Position numbers and translations under genes: made by a program
The notes under the pieces: model-generated
The model's database searches: none
Told to the model about the DNA's origin: nothing
What the model saw: the letters and a program-made list of their open reading frames with translations, nothing else
Part shown: piece after piece, positions 45,049-53,337 of the stretch
How the letters are laid out: every line of letters starts with the position of its first letter
How positions within the stretch are numbered: the first letter of the stretch is position 1
From: Deltaproteobacteria bacterium
GTDB lineage: Bacteria; Desulfobacterota; Syntrophia; Syntrophales; UBA2210
Assembly (NCBI GenBank): GCA_016933215.1
Contig: JAFGBH010000081.1
Coordinates: 1-54,759, forward strand
Direction: 5' to 3'
DNA: 54,759 nt

Positions 45049-46287
45049 ATGGATGATGTCTATGTGATCGGTATCGGAATGATTCGCTTCAACAAATACC
45101 CACAGGCGACGGTCACGGGTATGGCGAAGGATGCGGTTGATCTCGTGCTGAAGGACGCTGGCCTGGAGAAAAATGACATTCAGGCGGCCTATGTTTCGAA
45201 CACCTTCTGGGGCATGTTTTCAAACCAGCACTCCATCAGGGGGGAGGTAATGCTCTGGCACATGGGTATCGACAAAATACCCATCGTCAATGTCGAGAAT
45301 GCCTGCGCCGGTGCTTCGACGGCCTTTCTTCTCGGCTACACGGCCATAAAGGCGGGGATGCACGATGTGGTCCTTGCCCTCGGTTCGGAAAAGATTACCC
45401 ATGAAAACAAGGCGCTTTCGCTGGGGGCCTATGCGAGCTGCATGGATGTGGAGCACTTCGATGAACACATCAAGATGTTTGAAGAGGTGAGTAAACAGAT
45501 AAAGGTCACTGTTCCCGAGGGACAGACACCGCCCGGTGAAGGACGGAGCATCTTTATGGACGCCTACGCCATGGGAACGAGGTGGCACATGGGTAAATAC
45601 GGCTCCACCCAGCGGCAACTGGCCGTCATCTGCGCCAAAAACCACTGGCACGGGTCACTCAATCCCCTCTCCCAGTATCAGCAGGACATGACCGTCGAAG
45701 AGGTGCTCGCCGACAGACCGGTGGCATGGCCCCTGACAAGGGCAATGTGCGCACCCGTGGGAGACGGAGCAGCGGCAGCGATTCTCTGTTCGGCCTCATA
45801 TCTTAAAAAACTAAACGATGCCAGGCCGGTGAAGATCAGGGCGGCAGTTCTGGGCTCCGGTTCGGACAGGGAACTCGATGGTCCCGATATCGGCGAGCGT
45901 CTCTCGAGGCAGGCTTACGAAATGGCGGGCCTGGGTCCCCAAGACATCGATCTTGCGGAGCTCCACGACGCAACGGCCTACGGCGAATTGCACCAGGCCG
46001 AGGTCATGGGATTCTGCCCCGTCGGTGAGGGTGGAATCTTCGCCGAAACGGGTGCCACAAAGCTTGGCGGGACGATGCCCATCAATACGAGCGGCGGTCT
46101 GGAATGCCGTGGTCATCCAATCGGCGCCTCGGGTCTTGCACAGATATACGAGATCGTGCACCAGCTCCGGGGAGAGGCGGGAAAACGTCAGGTTGAGGGT
46201 GCCAAGATAGGTCTCACCGAAAACGGCGGAGGGAACATCGGCGTCGAGGAGGCATCGATGGCAATCCACATCCTTGAGAAGGCCTGA
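45049..46287 (+). CDS. Thiolase (SCP-x type, catalytic Cys and His retained)
   Basis: A 412 aa thiolase. Unlike the two left-block relatives it keeps the nucleophile in NVENACAGAS (C86) and the His in RGHPIGASG (H356), so acyl-CoA C-C cleavage is likely. The C-terminal third Cys of classical thiolases is Asn in ENGGGNIG, as in SCP-x enzymes. The start is the ATG at 45049 (AAGGAGGG 11 bp upstream) rather than the TTG at 45040. A DUF35 partner is not encoded beside it. Confidence 0.9.
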   Translation: MDDVYVIGIGMIRFNKYPQATVTGMAKDAVDLVLKDAGLEKNDIQAAYVSNTFWGMFSNQHSIRGEVMLWHMGIDKIPIVNVENACAGASTAFLLGYTAIKAGMHDVVLALGSEKITHENKALSLGAYASCMDVEHFDEHIKMFEEVSKQIKVTVPEGQTPPGEGRSIFMDAYAMGTRWHMGKYGSTQRQLAVICAKNHWHGSLNPLSQYQQDMTVEEVLADRPVAWPLTRAMCAPVGDGAAAAILCSASYLKKLNDARPVKIRAAVLGSGSDRELDGPDIGERLSRQAYEMAGLGPQDIDLAELHDATAYGELHQAEVMGFCPVGEGGIFAETGATKLGGTMPINTSGGLECRGHPIGASGLAQIYEIVHQLRGEAGKRQVEGAKIGLTENGGGNIGVEEASMAIHILEKA

Positions 46288-46340
46288 GATACAAAGCATG
46301 ATTGTAATCGACTGTTAGAAAAAACGGGGAAAGACTCCCG

Positions 46341-47312
46341 ATGAAAAAGGATTCTCAAAGCCGGAAATTGAAGGGGTGGTTCTATTTCCTGAAGGACCTC
46401 AACTGAGCGCTCGCAACCCTGGAGGTCTTCCAGGACATGACGGGACGAAAAGACGACACCCTGTTAAAGGCCGCAACCGGTTTCGAGGGGGGCCTCGTGG
46501 CAAACGGTTCAACCTGCGGGGTAGTAACGGGCGGAGCACTTGGCCTTGCCCTTCTGCATGAAAAGGACCTTGCAAGAGGCGGACATGCCGCCGAGATTGC
46601 CGTCATCGCGCGAATCCGCGAGTACATCGAATGGTTCGAGAAGGAGTTTGCCACCACACAATGCAGTGAAAGAATGGGCGTCGATTTCTACAGACCGGGT
46701 GGACAGATACGCTACCTCCTTCCCGGTGACAAGGTGGGCCGCTGTTTTCTGCAAATCAGACGGGCGGCGGGGAAACTCGACTCCCTGTCGAGAAGAGCGC
46801 TCCCCGATGAGGAGAAGTTCCCCGACATCGAAACGGACGGAATTCCCCATTGTGCGACTCCCGTTCTCGAGGGCATAGGCAGAAAAACCGGTGTCAGCGA
46901 TCCCCTTCTCGAGCGTCTGTCCTTTATCTTTGACGGCGGGGTCGCCCTGACGGGGGGGATATGCGGTGCACTGGCCGGATCGATCATGGCGATCAACCTG
47001 ATTCTGGGCATGAACACTCGAAGGATGAACTACACCGATATAATACGAGATTTCCTTATCGGCCACATCAATCTCCTTCTCGAAACACCCCGTTCAATGC
47101 CCGAACCCTTCGGGGTGGGAAGAGACATCGTGCGGGGATTCAGGGAAAAGGCCGGGTCGATCAACTGCCTCGATATCACGAAACGGCGATTCGAAAACGG
47201 AAAGGACTTTATCGAATACAGAAATTCCTCCGATCGCTGCAGAGAATTGATCGAATTTTCCATAGAAGGGACATCGAAGGTCATTGAGGGCCTGATAGGA
47301 CGCACGGCATGA
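46341..47312 (+). CDS. C-GCAxxG-C-C family (seleno)protein with UGA-encoded selenocysteine
   Basis: A probable 323 aa selenoprotein made of two homologous C-GCAxxG-C-C redox domains. Domain 1 has Sec22, C59 (STCGVVTGG), C108 and C135. Domain 2 has C171, C208 (GICGALAG), C276 and C300. The in-frame TGA (46404-46406) stands where domain 2 has C171; both are exactly 37 residues ahead of the next conserved Cys. A SECIS-type hairpin follows. A normal gene call would start at the ATG at 46437 and lose the Sec and half of domain 1. The proposed ATG at 46341 is the only one after the last stop at 46305 and has only a weak ribosome site. The cellular role of the family is unclear; a thiol or electron-transfer redox role is inferred. 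Confidence 0.85.
46404..46434 (+). promoter_or_regulatory. UGA codon plus bacterial SECIS hairpin
   Basis: TGA (46404-46406), then 17 nt, then loop GGTCT (46424-46428) on a 6 bp perfect stem CCTGGA (46418-46423)/TCCAGG (46429-46434). The spacing and the GGTCT loop match the E. coli fdhF SECIS element that SelB recognises. selA, selB, selC and selD are not in this window. Confidence 0.8.
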
Positions 47313-47325
47313 TGGGAGCGTGACA

Positions 47326-48270
47326 GTGACAAACGTATTTATAACGGGTGTCTCGGGCTACTTCGGAGCGAAGCTGGTTTCTCTTTTTGACTCGAAGGAG
47401 GATATACAAACCATCGTCGGAGTTGATGTAAATCCTCCCGGTTTTTCATCGAAAAAGCTGCAATTCATACGGCACGATGTCAGGAACGACATGGAAACAC
47501 TCATAGGCCGCTGTCATATCGACTGGGCAATCCACACGGCCTTTATCCTTCCGCCCCTTCACGACAAAGCCCTCATGGAGGACATCAATATAAACGGGAC
47601 GAGAAATTTCCTGAAGGCCTGTGAAAAGGCGAAGGTGAAACAGATACTGCACTGCTCGTCCACAACCGCCTACGGCTTTCACCAAGACAACCCACCCCTT
47701 CTCACCGAGGAAAGTCCTCTCAGGGGAAATGACGACTTCACCTATTCGAAGAACAAGAAGGAATTAGAGTTGGTGGTGAGGGAATTCAGTGAGTTGCACC
47801 CGGAGATTGTGCTGACAATCGTGAGGCCCTGTTTTGTCGTCGGCCCCGGATTCGACAACCCCCTCTCACGATACCTGTTAAAGAAGGTAGTCCCCCTTCC
47901 CTTTCGTACTGCTCCCTTCCAGTTTATTCACGAGGACGATCTCGCGGAGATCATCTACCGACTCCTCAAGGAGAAGAAAAAGGGTGTCTTCAACCTTGCC
48001 GCCGACGGTACCATGAACTTTGACGAAATGGTCCATACTCTCGGCAACTGGCTCATCAGGCTGCCCGTAGCCGTCATGTCACCGATGAACAGCCTGATGT
48101 GGTTTCTCCGCCTGAGATGGATCACCGAATTTCCAAGCCCGGGGTTGAATCTGGCGCTCTATCCCTGGATTGCGAGTAATGAAAAGATAAAGAGGGAACT
48201 CAACTATCAATTCAAGTACACGACGCGGGAGGCATTCGAAGACTTCGCCCATCACGTCAGGACAACCTGA
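47326..48270 (+). CDS. NAD-dependent epimerase/dehydratase-type oxidoreductase
   Basis: A 314 aa extended-SDR protein. The Rossmann motif is ITGVSGYFGAK and the active-site YxxxK is YSKNK, with the upstream Ser in HCSSTTAYG. The extended-SDR family includes sugar epimerases and hydroxysteroid-type dehydrogenases; the operon context favours a hydroxyacyl or sterol-like substrate. The start is probably the GTG at 47326 (GGGAG upstream), with GTG 47320 as alternative. Confidence 0.85.
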   Translation: MTNVFITGVSGYFGAKLVSLFDSKEDIQTIVGVDVNPPGFSSKKLQFIRHDVRNDMETLIGRCHIDWAIHTAFILPPLHDKALMEDININGTRNFLKACEKAKVKQILHCSSTTAYGFHQDNPPLLTEESPLRGNDDFTYSKNKKELELVVREFSELHPEIVLTIVRPCFVVGPGFDNPLSRYLLKKVVPLPFRTAPFQFIHEDDLAEIIYRLLKEKKKGVFNLAADGTMNFDEMVHTLGNWLIRLPVAVMSPMNSLMWFLRLRWITEFPSPGLNLALYPWIASNEKIKRELNYQFKYTTREAFEDFAHHVRTT

Positions 48271-48306
48271 GTTTTTTAAAACAGGATTCGACAAGGGGAG
48301 AAATGA

Positions 48307-49161
48307 ATGAAATTAAACTTCACAGGCAAAACGGTTCTTATTACAGGAGCTTCCATGGGAATCGGCAGGGGACTGTCCCGGTGCTTTGCCGAAGACGGGG
48401 CGAATCTTGCCATCACGGACCTCTCATCGGAGGAAGAAAACCTGAAAAGCCTTGCCGATGAACTTTCATCTTCCTACGGCATAAAAACATGGACCTTCAC
48501 CGCCGACCTGACCGATCCAAAGGGTCCGGAAACACTCTACCGGAAGGTCATAGAGAAAACAGGCGGTGTTTTCGGACTGGTAAATAATGCGGGAATCTGC
48601 TGGTGGGGTCCCTTCGCCGACATGCCCTTCGAAGACCGTCTTGAAAGGATGATATATCTCAACTGCATGGCCTACGCTAAATTATCGCGCCTCGTCTTGC
48701 CTTCCATGATAGAGAAAGATGAAGGTGCTATTCTCAACGTATCCTCCGTTGCCGCTTTTCAGCCCCTTGCAAACATGGCGCTTTACTCAGCCACAAAGGC
48801 ATTCACCCAGTCTCTCTCCGAATCGATCCTCTACGAACTGCCGCGGAAAAGCAAAATAGTCGTATCCACGCTGAATCCGTCATTTACGAAAACCCGTCTT
48901 CTGAAAGACGCCTGCATGCCTGATGATTTTATCCCTTTCTGGGTGTCCTTCAAAGAGGTTAGTGCGGTTGCAAAAGCAGGATATCGTGCCTTCAAAAGAG
49001 GTAAAATGCATTATGTCGTCGGCTGGCAGAATAAATATTTTCATCTCTTCTTTCCCCGACTTCTCCCCCGGAAGGCAGTCAACCGGACATCCTGGTTCCT
49101 TTGCCATCGCTGGTCCGACATTCCGTTTCCGAAGATAGCCGGATTTATAAGAGGCAGATAA
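48307..49161 (+). CDS. Short-chain dehydrogenase/reductase
   Basis: A 284 aa classical SDR. The NAD(P)-binding motif ITGASMGIGRGLSR, NNAG, the active-site Ser in LNVSSVAAF and YSATK (YxxxK) are all present. It probably oxidises a hydroxyl on a CoA ester or alicyclic ring. A ribosome site (AAGGGGAG) lies just upstream. The C-terminal tail (about 240-284) is basic and hydrophobic and may touch the membrane. Confidence 0.9.
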   Translation: MKLNFTGKTVLITGASMGIGRGLSRCFAEDGANLAITDLSSEEENLKSLADELSSSYGIKTWTFTADLTDPKGPETLYRKVIEKTGGVFGLVNNAGICWWGPFADMPFEDRLERMIYLNCMAYAKLSRLVLPSMIEKDEGAILNVSSVAAFQPLANMALYSATKAFTQSLSESILYELPRKSKIVVSTLNPSFTKTRLLKDACMPDDFIPFWVSFKEVSAVAKAGYRAFKRGKMHYVVGWQNKYFHLFFPRLLPRKAVNRTSWFLCHRWSDIPFPKIAGFIRGR

Positions 49162-49236
49162 AATAAAAGATAAAAGTTTTTTAATCAGGAGAAATTCGAT
49201 ACTATCCAAAATAAGATCAGATAAAGGAGGGGTATT

Positions 49237-50904
49237 ATGTCGAAGATTTACGGCGGTCATCTGGTGGCCAAATATCTTAAGGATGTGGAAGGGATAGACA
49301 CCATTTTCTCTCTCGTTGGGGGTCATATTGACAAAATATATGACGGATGTTTTGAACAAAATCTCAAAATTATCGATGTACGGCACGAACAGGCGGCTGC
49401 AATGATGGCACAGGCATGGTCGGTCTGTACCGGCAAACCGGGTGTATGCCTCGTCACCGCGGGCCCCGGTTTTACCAATGTCCTCACCGGCGTTGTCAAT
49501 GCCTCTATGGAGAATGCACCCCTGGTGGTATTGTGCGGCACGGCACCGGTCAGGGACTGGATAAGGGGCGCCCTCCAGGACATGAAGCAGGCCGATATGA
49601 TCAAGTCAGTCGTAAAGTGGCACGAGATCTGTTACGACATCAAACGCATACCTGAGTATCTTTCAACGGCTTTCAGACAGGCAGTTTCAGGCCGTCCTGG
49701 TCCCGTATTCCTTGAACTGCCGCCTGACATACTGAATATAAAAGTCGACGAAGATACTTTGCCAGCGGTAAAAAAGGGAAGCACGGTGTACCGATTCCGG
49801 CCTGATCCTTCATCGATTCTCGAAGCCGTCGCTCTCATCAATCAGGCGCAACGACCCGTGATTCTCGGAGGTAACGGCGTCTGTTGGAGCGATTGTGACA
49901 GGGAGCTCGCTGAATTCGTTGACAAGACGGGGGCTTCCTTCTTTCTCATGAATGCCGGGAGGGGTGCCCTCCCCGACGATCATCCCCAGTCAATCTGGGA
50001 TGGCGGCATGTCCGCCGCCCTGACCGCTTTCGCCATGACCGATTGTGTGATTTCCCTCGGTATCAGGATGAACTGGCTTCAGATGTATGGCGAGACCTTT
50101 CCCCAGGCAAAAGTTATTCGGGTCGATGTGGAGGCGAGCGAAATCGACCGAAATCGAGCATCCGATGTGGGTCTCGTCGGTGATATCGGGCTTACACTCC
50201 GGGACATAAATCGCCTTATTGAAACAAAAGACCGCTCTGACTGGGTAAAGATGCTGAAGGACAGCTATCTTCCGCTCGTTGCAGATGAAATTGCGGCACG
50301 TGAGACGCCATCGGACCCGATACATCCCGCACGGCTTGTGGAACAGATACGAAAAGCCGTTGGTGATGACGCGATTTACGCAGTCGACGGCGGTGATGCC
50401 TCATACTTTGGCCTCGTGGGGCTGAGAGCTCAGGAAAAATCATTTGTAATTCCCGGCTCGGGCGGGCTTTTCGGCTGCCTGGGAACGGGGATACCCTTCG
50501 GTATCGGCGCAAAAGTGGCGCGGCCCGACAAAACCGTTGTTGTCATAACGGGTGATGGGTCCTTCGGACTCAACGCGATGGAATTCGATACAGCAGCACG
50601 TCATGCAATCCCATTTGTCTGTATTATCTGTAACGACAAGGCATGGGGCATGATCAAGCACGGCCAGGAAATGGTCTACGGAAGCGACCGGCTCATAGGT
50701 TCGGAGCTCACGTCCGGAAATTACGAAAAGATGGTCGAGGCTTTAGGCGGATACGGAGAGCTGGTTGTGAAAGATGAAGACATCATACCCGCCGTGAAAA
50801 GGGCCCTGGAATCGGGAAAACCGGCCTGTATCAATGTGCTGACAGACCCGACGGTCACCAGCCCGGCAACACTGCTTCTGGTTGACGGACTGAAGATGGA
50901 GTAA
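49237..50904 (+). CDS. Thiamine-diphosphate enzyme (acetolactate synthase/2-hydroxyacyl-CoA lyase-like)
   Basis: A 555 aa ThDP-dependent enzyme with the three-domain acetolactate-synthase layout. The catalytic Glu is E51 in VRHEQAAAM, and the Mg-ThDP motif is GDGSFGLN (439-446) with Asn466. Family members range from acetolactate synthase to oxalyl-CoA decarboxylase and 2-hydroxyacyl-CoA lyase; no regulatory subunit gene is nearby, and the setting of CoA ligases suggests a lyase acting on 2-hydroxyacyl-CoA. Strong AAAGGAGGGG ribosome site. The exact reaction is inferred. Confidence 0.88.
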   Translation: MSKIYGGHLVAKYLKDVEGIDTIFSLVGGHIDKIYDGCFEQNLKIIDVRHEQAAAMMAQAWSVCTGKPGVCLVTAGPGFTNVLTGVVNASMENAPLVVLCGTAPVRDWIRGALQDMKQADMIKSVVKWHEICYDIKRIPEYLSTAFRQAVSGRPGPVFLELPPDILNIKVDEDTLPAVKKGSTVYRFRPDPSSILEAVALINQAQRPVILGGNGVCWSDCDRELAEFVDKTGASFFLMNAGRGALPDDHPQSIWDGGMSAALTAFAMTDCVISLGIRMNWLQMYGETFPQAKVIRVDVEASEIDRNRASDVGLVGDIGLTLRDINRLIETKDRSDWVKMLKDSYLPLVADEIAARETPSDPIHPARLVEQIRKAVGDDAIYAVDGGDASYFGLVGLRAQEKSFVIPGSGGLFGCLGTGIPFGIGAKVARPDKTVVVITGDGSFGLNAMEFDTAARHAIPFVCIICNDKAWGMIKHGQEMVYGSDRLIGSELTSGNYEKMVEALGGYGELVVKDEDIIPAVKRALESGKPACINVLTDPTVTSPATLLLVDGLKME

Positions 50905-50909
50905 AAAAA

Positions 50910-52127
50910 ATGAAGGCACTTCAATTTTCCGTAACTATTCCTCAGTGGGTGGCACTGAAGGCCCTCGGGCTCGCGACCAAGAAGTTGTTCTACACGGGGC
51001 CGCTCGCCACGGTGAAGCTCTCGGAGATACCGGAGCCTGCCCTCCCCTCCGGGGAGTGGGTAAAGATAAAAACGCTCCTCTGCGGCTTCTGCGCCAGCGA
51101 TCTCAATCTGCTTTTATTAAGGGACTCGCCGAGTGCCAGTCCCTTCACCTCTTTTCCCTGTACCATAGGGCACGAAATCTGCGGTGAGATCGTTGAGACA
51201 GGTCCTGATGTGAAGGAATTAACGGTGGGTGATGTGGTCACCATCTTCCCCCAACTAAGCTGCGCGGCGCGGGGAATCGATCCACCCTGCCGTGCCTGCA
51301 GAACCGGGCGGGTGGGAAATTGTGAAAATTTTGCAGAGGGAGCTCTCCCTCCCGGGATGTTCAACGGTATCTGTCGGGATGTAGGGGGCGGCTTCGGAGA
51401 ATACTTCGTGGCTCACCAAAGCCAGGTATTCATAATTCCTGAAGAATTGTCACATGAGGAGGGAGCGCTCATTGAACCATTCTCCGTCGGCGTTCAGGCC
51501 GTTACCGACAATAGACCGCAAAGGGGAGATCAGGTACTTATTATCGGAGGCGGTGTAATCGGCACCATGATTGTCAAAACAATCAGGGCACTCGATATCG
51601 ACTGCCGGATAACCGTCTCCGAACCCTCGGCATTTCAGGCCGAGCTTATCAAAAAGGCGGGGGCCGACGAGGTCATTTCCGATGGAGACCTTTTCTCCCA
51701 TACGGTAGGAATAACGGGCGCAAAACGATACAAACCTCTGATAGGACCCGATATACTTATGGGAGGTTTCAACAGGATCTTCGATGTCGTGGGAAATTCG
51801 AAGACGCTGAATCAGGCATTACGATCTCTGGCCGTCGAAGGGGTTCTGAGCATCGTTGGGATCGGCCATGATGTAAAACTTGATCTTACCCCCCTGTGGC
51901 TTAAACTTCAGACCATACGGGGCGTTTTCGCATGCGGGTACACCGGTGCCTACGGAGAAGAAAAACATATTTTCCAGGTAGCGATAGATCTGGTAAAGGA
52001 GAAAAAAGTCGAGATAAAGGATATGGCCACCCATACCTTCCGCATTGAAGATTTCGATAGAATGATCGAGGTCAACCTCGACAAGGCACGAAACAGGGCC
52101 GTCAAGACCATGGTATCGTTCAGATAG
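50910..52127 (+). CDS. Zinc-dependent alcohol dehydrogenase (MDR family)
   Basis: A 405 aa medium-chain dehydrogenase. Catalytic zinc ligands fit C61 (GFCASD) and the GHE motif (87-89), structural zinc ligands C118, C127, C130 and C138, and the Rossmann motif is IIGGGVIGTM. It has an N-terminal extension of about 30 residues over typical MDR proteins. It starts 5 bp after the ThDP enzyme, so the two are co-translated and may act in sequence, for example on the aldehyde released by a lyase. Confidence 0.92.
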   Translation: MKALQFSVTIPQWVALKALGLATKKLFYTGPLATVKLSEIPEPALPSGEWVKIKTLLCGFCASDLNLLLLRDSPSASPFTSFPCTIGHEICGEIVETGPDVKELTVGDVVTIFPQLSCAARGIDPPCRACRTGRVGNCENFAEGALPPGMFNGICRDVGGGFGEYFVAHQSQVFIIPEELSHEEGALIEPFSVGVQAVTDNRPQRGDQVLIIGGGVIGTMIVKTIRALDIDCRITVSEPSAFQAELIKKAGADEVISDGDLFSHTVGITGAKRYKPLIGPDILMGGFNRIFDVVGNSKTLNQALRSLAVEGVLSIVGIGHDVKLDLTPLWLKLQTIRGVFACGYTGAYGEEKHIFQVAIDLVKEKKVEIKDMATHTFRIEDFDRMIEVNLDKARNRAVKTMVSFR

Positions 52128-52141
52128 AAAAAGGGGCAAGA

Positions 52142-53116
52142 ATGAAAATACTTGTAACAGGTGCAACGGGTTTCATAGGATTAAACCTCTGCAGAGAACT
52201 CTCAAAGAGAGACTTCGCGGTAACTGCCCTTGTCCTCCCCGGTGAGGATGTAAGCGAGATAGAGGATCATGTTGTGAGGATTCTCTACGGCGATATAACC
52301 AATCCTCCCAGTCTCGAAGGTATTTCGGAGGATATCGACGCCGTGTTCCACCTCGCCGCCAGGGTAACCGACTGGGGATCGCCAAAGGCATTCTATTCCA
52401 CCATTCTGGAAGGGACCCGGAACCTCCTCGAAGAATGCTCCGGAAAGGTGTCACGGTTTCTCTATGTGAGTTCGATGGCGGCCTGCGGCCTGGGAAGACA
52501 TCTCGAGGACCTGACGGAAAAAGATGAGGCCCTCAAGTCGGGTGTCCCTTACAACGATGCGAAGCTCGATGCGGAACGACTGGTGCAATCATACCGCGGC
52601 AAGGTAAAGACCAGCTATACGATAGTGAGACCGGCAAACGTGACAGGCCCCGGAAGTGTCTGGGTCAGGGACATTATCGAGCGATACCGGGGACTTTTCG
52701 TTCCCTTGATCGATAAGGGTAAATACAGTGCCAGCCTCATATATATCGACAACCTGGTGGACGGGATAATTCTGGCAGGAACCATGGATATAGCAAAGGG
52801 GAAGACCTATTTTCTGTTAGATGACTGGTCCGTCACTTGGAAACAATACGTGACGGACCTCGGCTCGATCATAGAGAGAAAGCCCTTCGGAAGTATCTCC
52901 TTCAAAACGGCATGGACTATTGGAGCAGTTCTTGAGAAAATCCTCACGCCTCTCCATATCAGACCTCCCGTCACACGGCTCGCAGCGGGAGTGATGGGAA
53001 GAAACAATGATGTGAATGCCTCGCTGGCACGGAAGGAGCTTGGATGGAATACCAAAGTCTCCTATGAAGATGCCATGGAAACAATTCGCCTCTGGGTATT
53101 GGAAAATATGGTCTGA
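52142..53116 (+). CDS. NAD-dependent epimerase/3-beta-HSD-like oxidoreductase
   Basis: A 324 aa extended SDR. ILVTGATGFIGLNLCREL is the Rossmann motif and PYNDAKLDAE contains YxxxK; the body, with AVFHLAARVTDWG, resembles the 3-beta-hydroxysteroid dehydrogenase-like group. It follows the alcohol dehydrogenase after 14 bp. A role on a hydroxylated acyl or alicyclic CoA ester is inferred from the operon. Confidence 0.85.
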   Translation: MKILVTGATGFIGLNLCRELSKRDFAVTALVLPGEDVSEIEDHVVRILYGDITNPPSLEGISEDIDAVFHLAARVTDWGSPKAFYSTILEGTRNLLEECSGKVSRFLYVSSMAACGLGRHLEDLTEKDEALKSGVPYNDAKLDAERLVQSYRGKVKTSYTIVRPANVTGPGSVWVRDIIERYRGLFVPLIDKGKYSASLIYIDNLVDGIILAGTMDIAKGKTYFLLDDWSVTWKQYVTDLGSIIERKPFGSISFKTAWTIGAVLEKILTPLHIRPPVTRLAAGVMGRNNDVNASLARKELGWNTKVSYEDAMETIRLWVLENMV

Positions 53117-53337
53117 CACCGTGGTCTGAAGGTCATCTTTCTTAATCGCTCAGGGCTCCATCTACCGAAAATTTATCAGATAGGCATTGTTAAAAATGGA
53201 CCGGTAAAGGGAGTATTTAATTCTGAAATTGCCGCAGCGGGGAAACAGTTATCTCTCTGTTTTCAGTCATCATTTTCTCTGCTCTTAGAAGTAAGCAAGT
53301 TCACGATTTTTAACTTGAGAGGAAAGGAGTAAATATT

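Noticed and set aside
46404-46406. TGA read as a true stop or as a sign of a pseudogene
   Set aside because: The downstream hairpin with GGTCT loop, the conserved coding sequence on both sides and the matching Cys171 in domain 2 favour selenocysteine.
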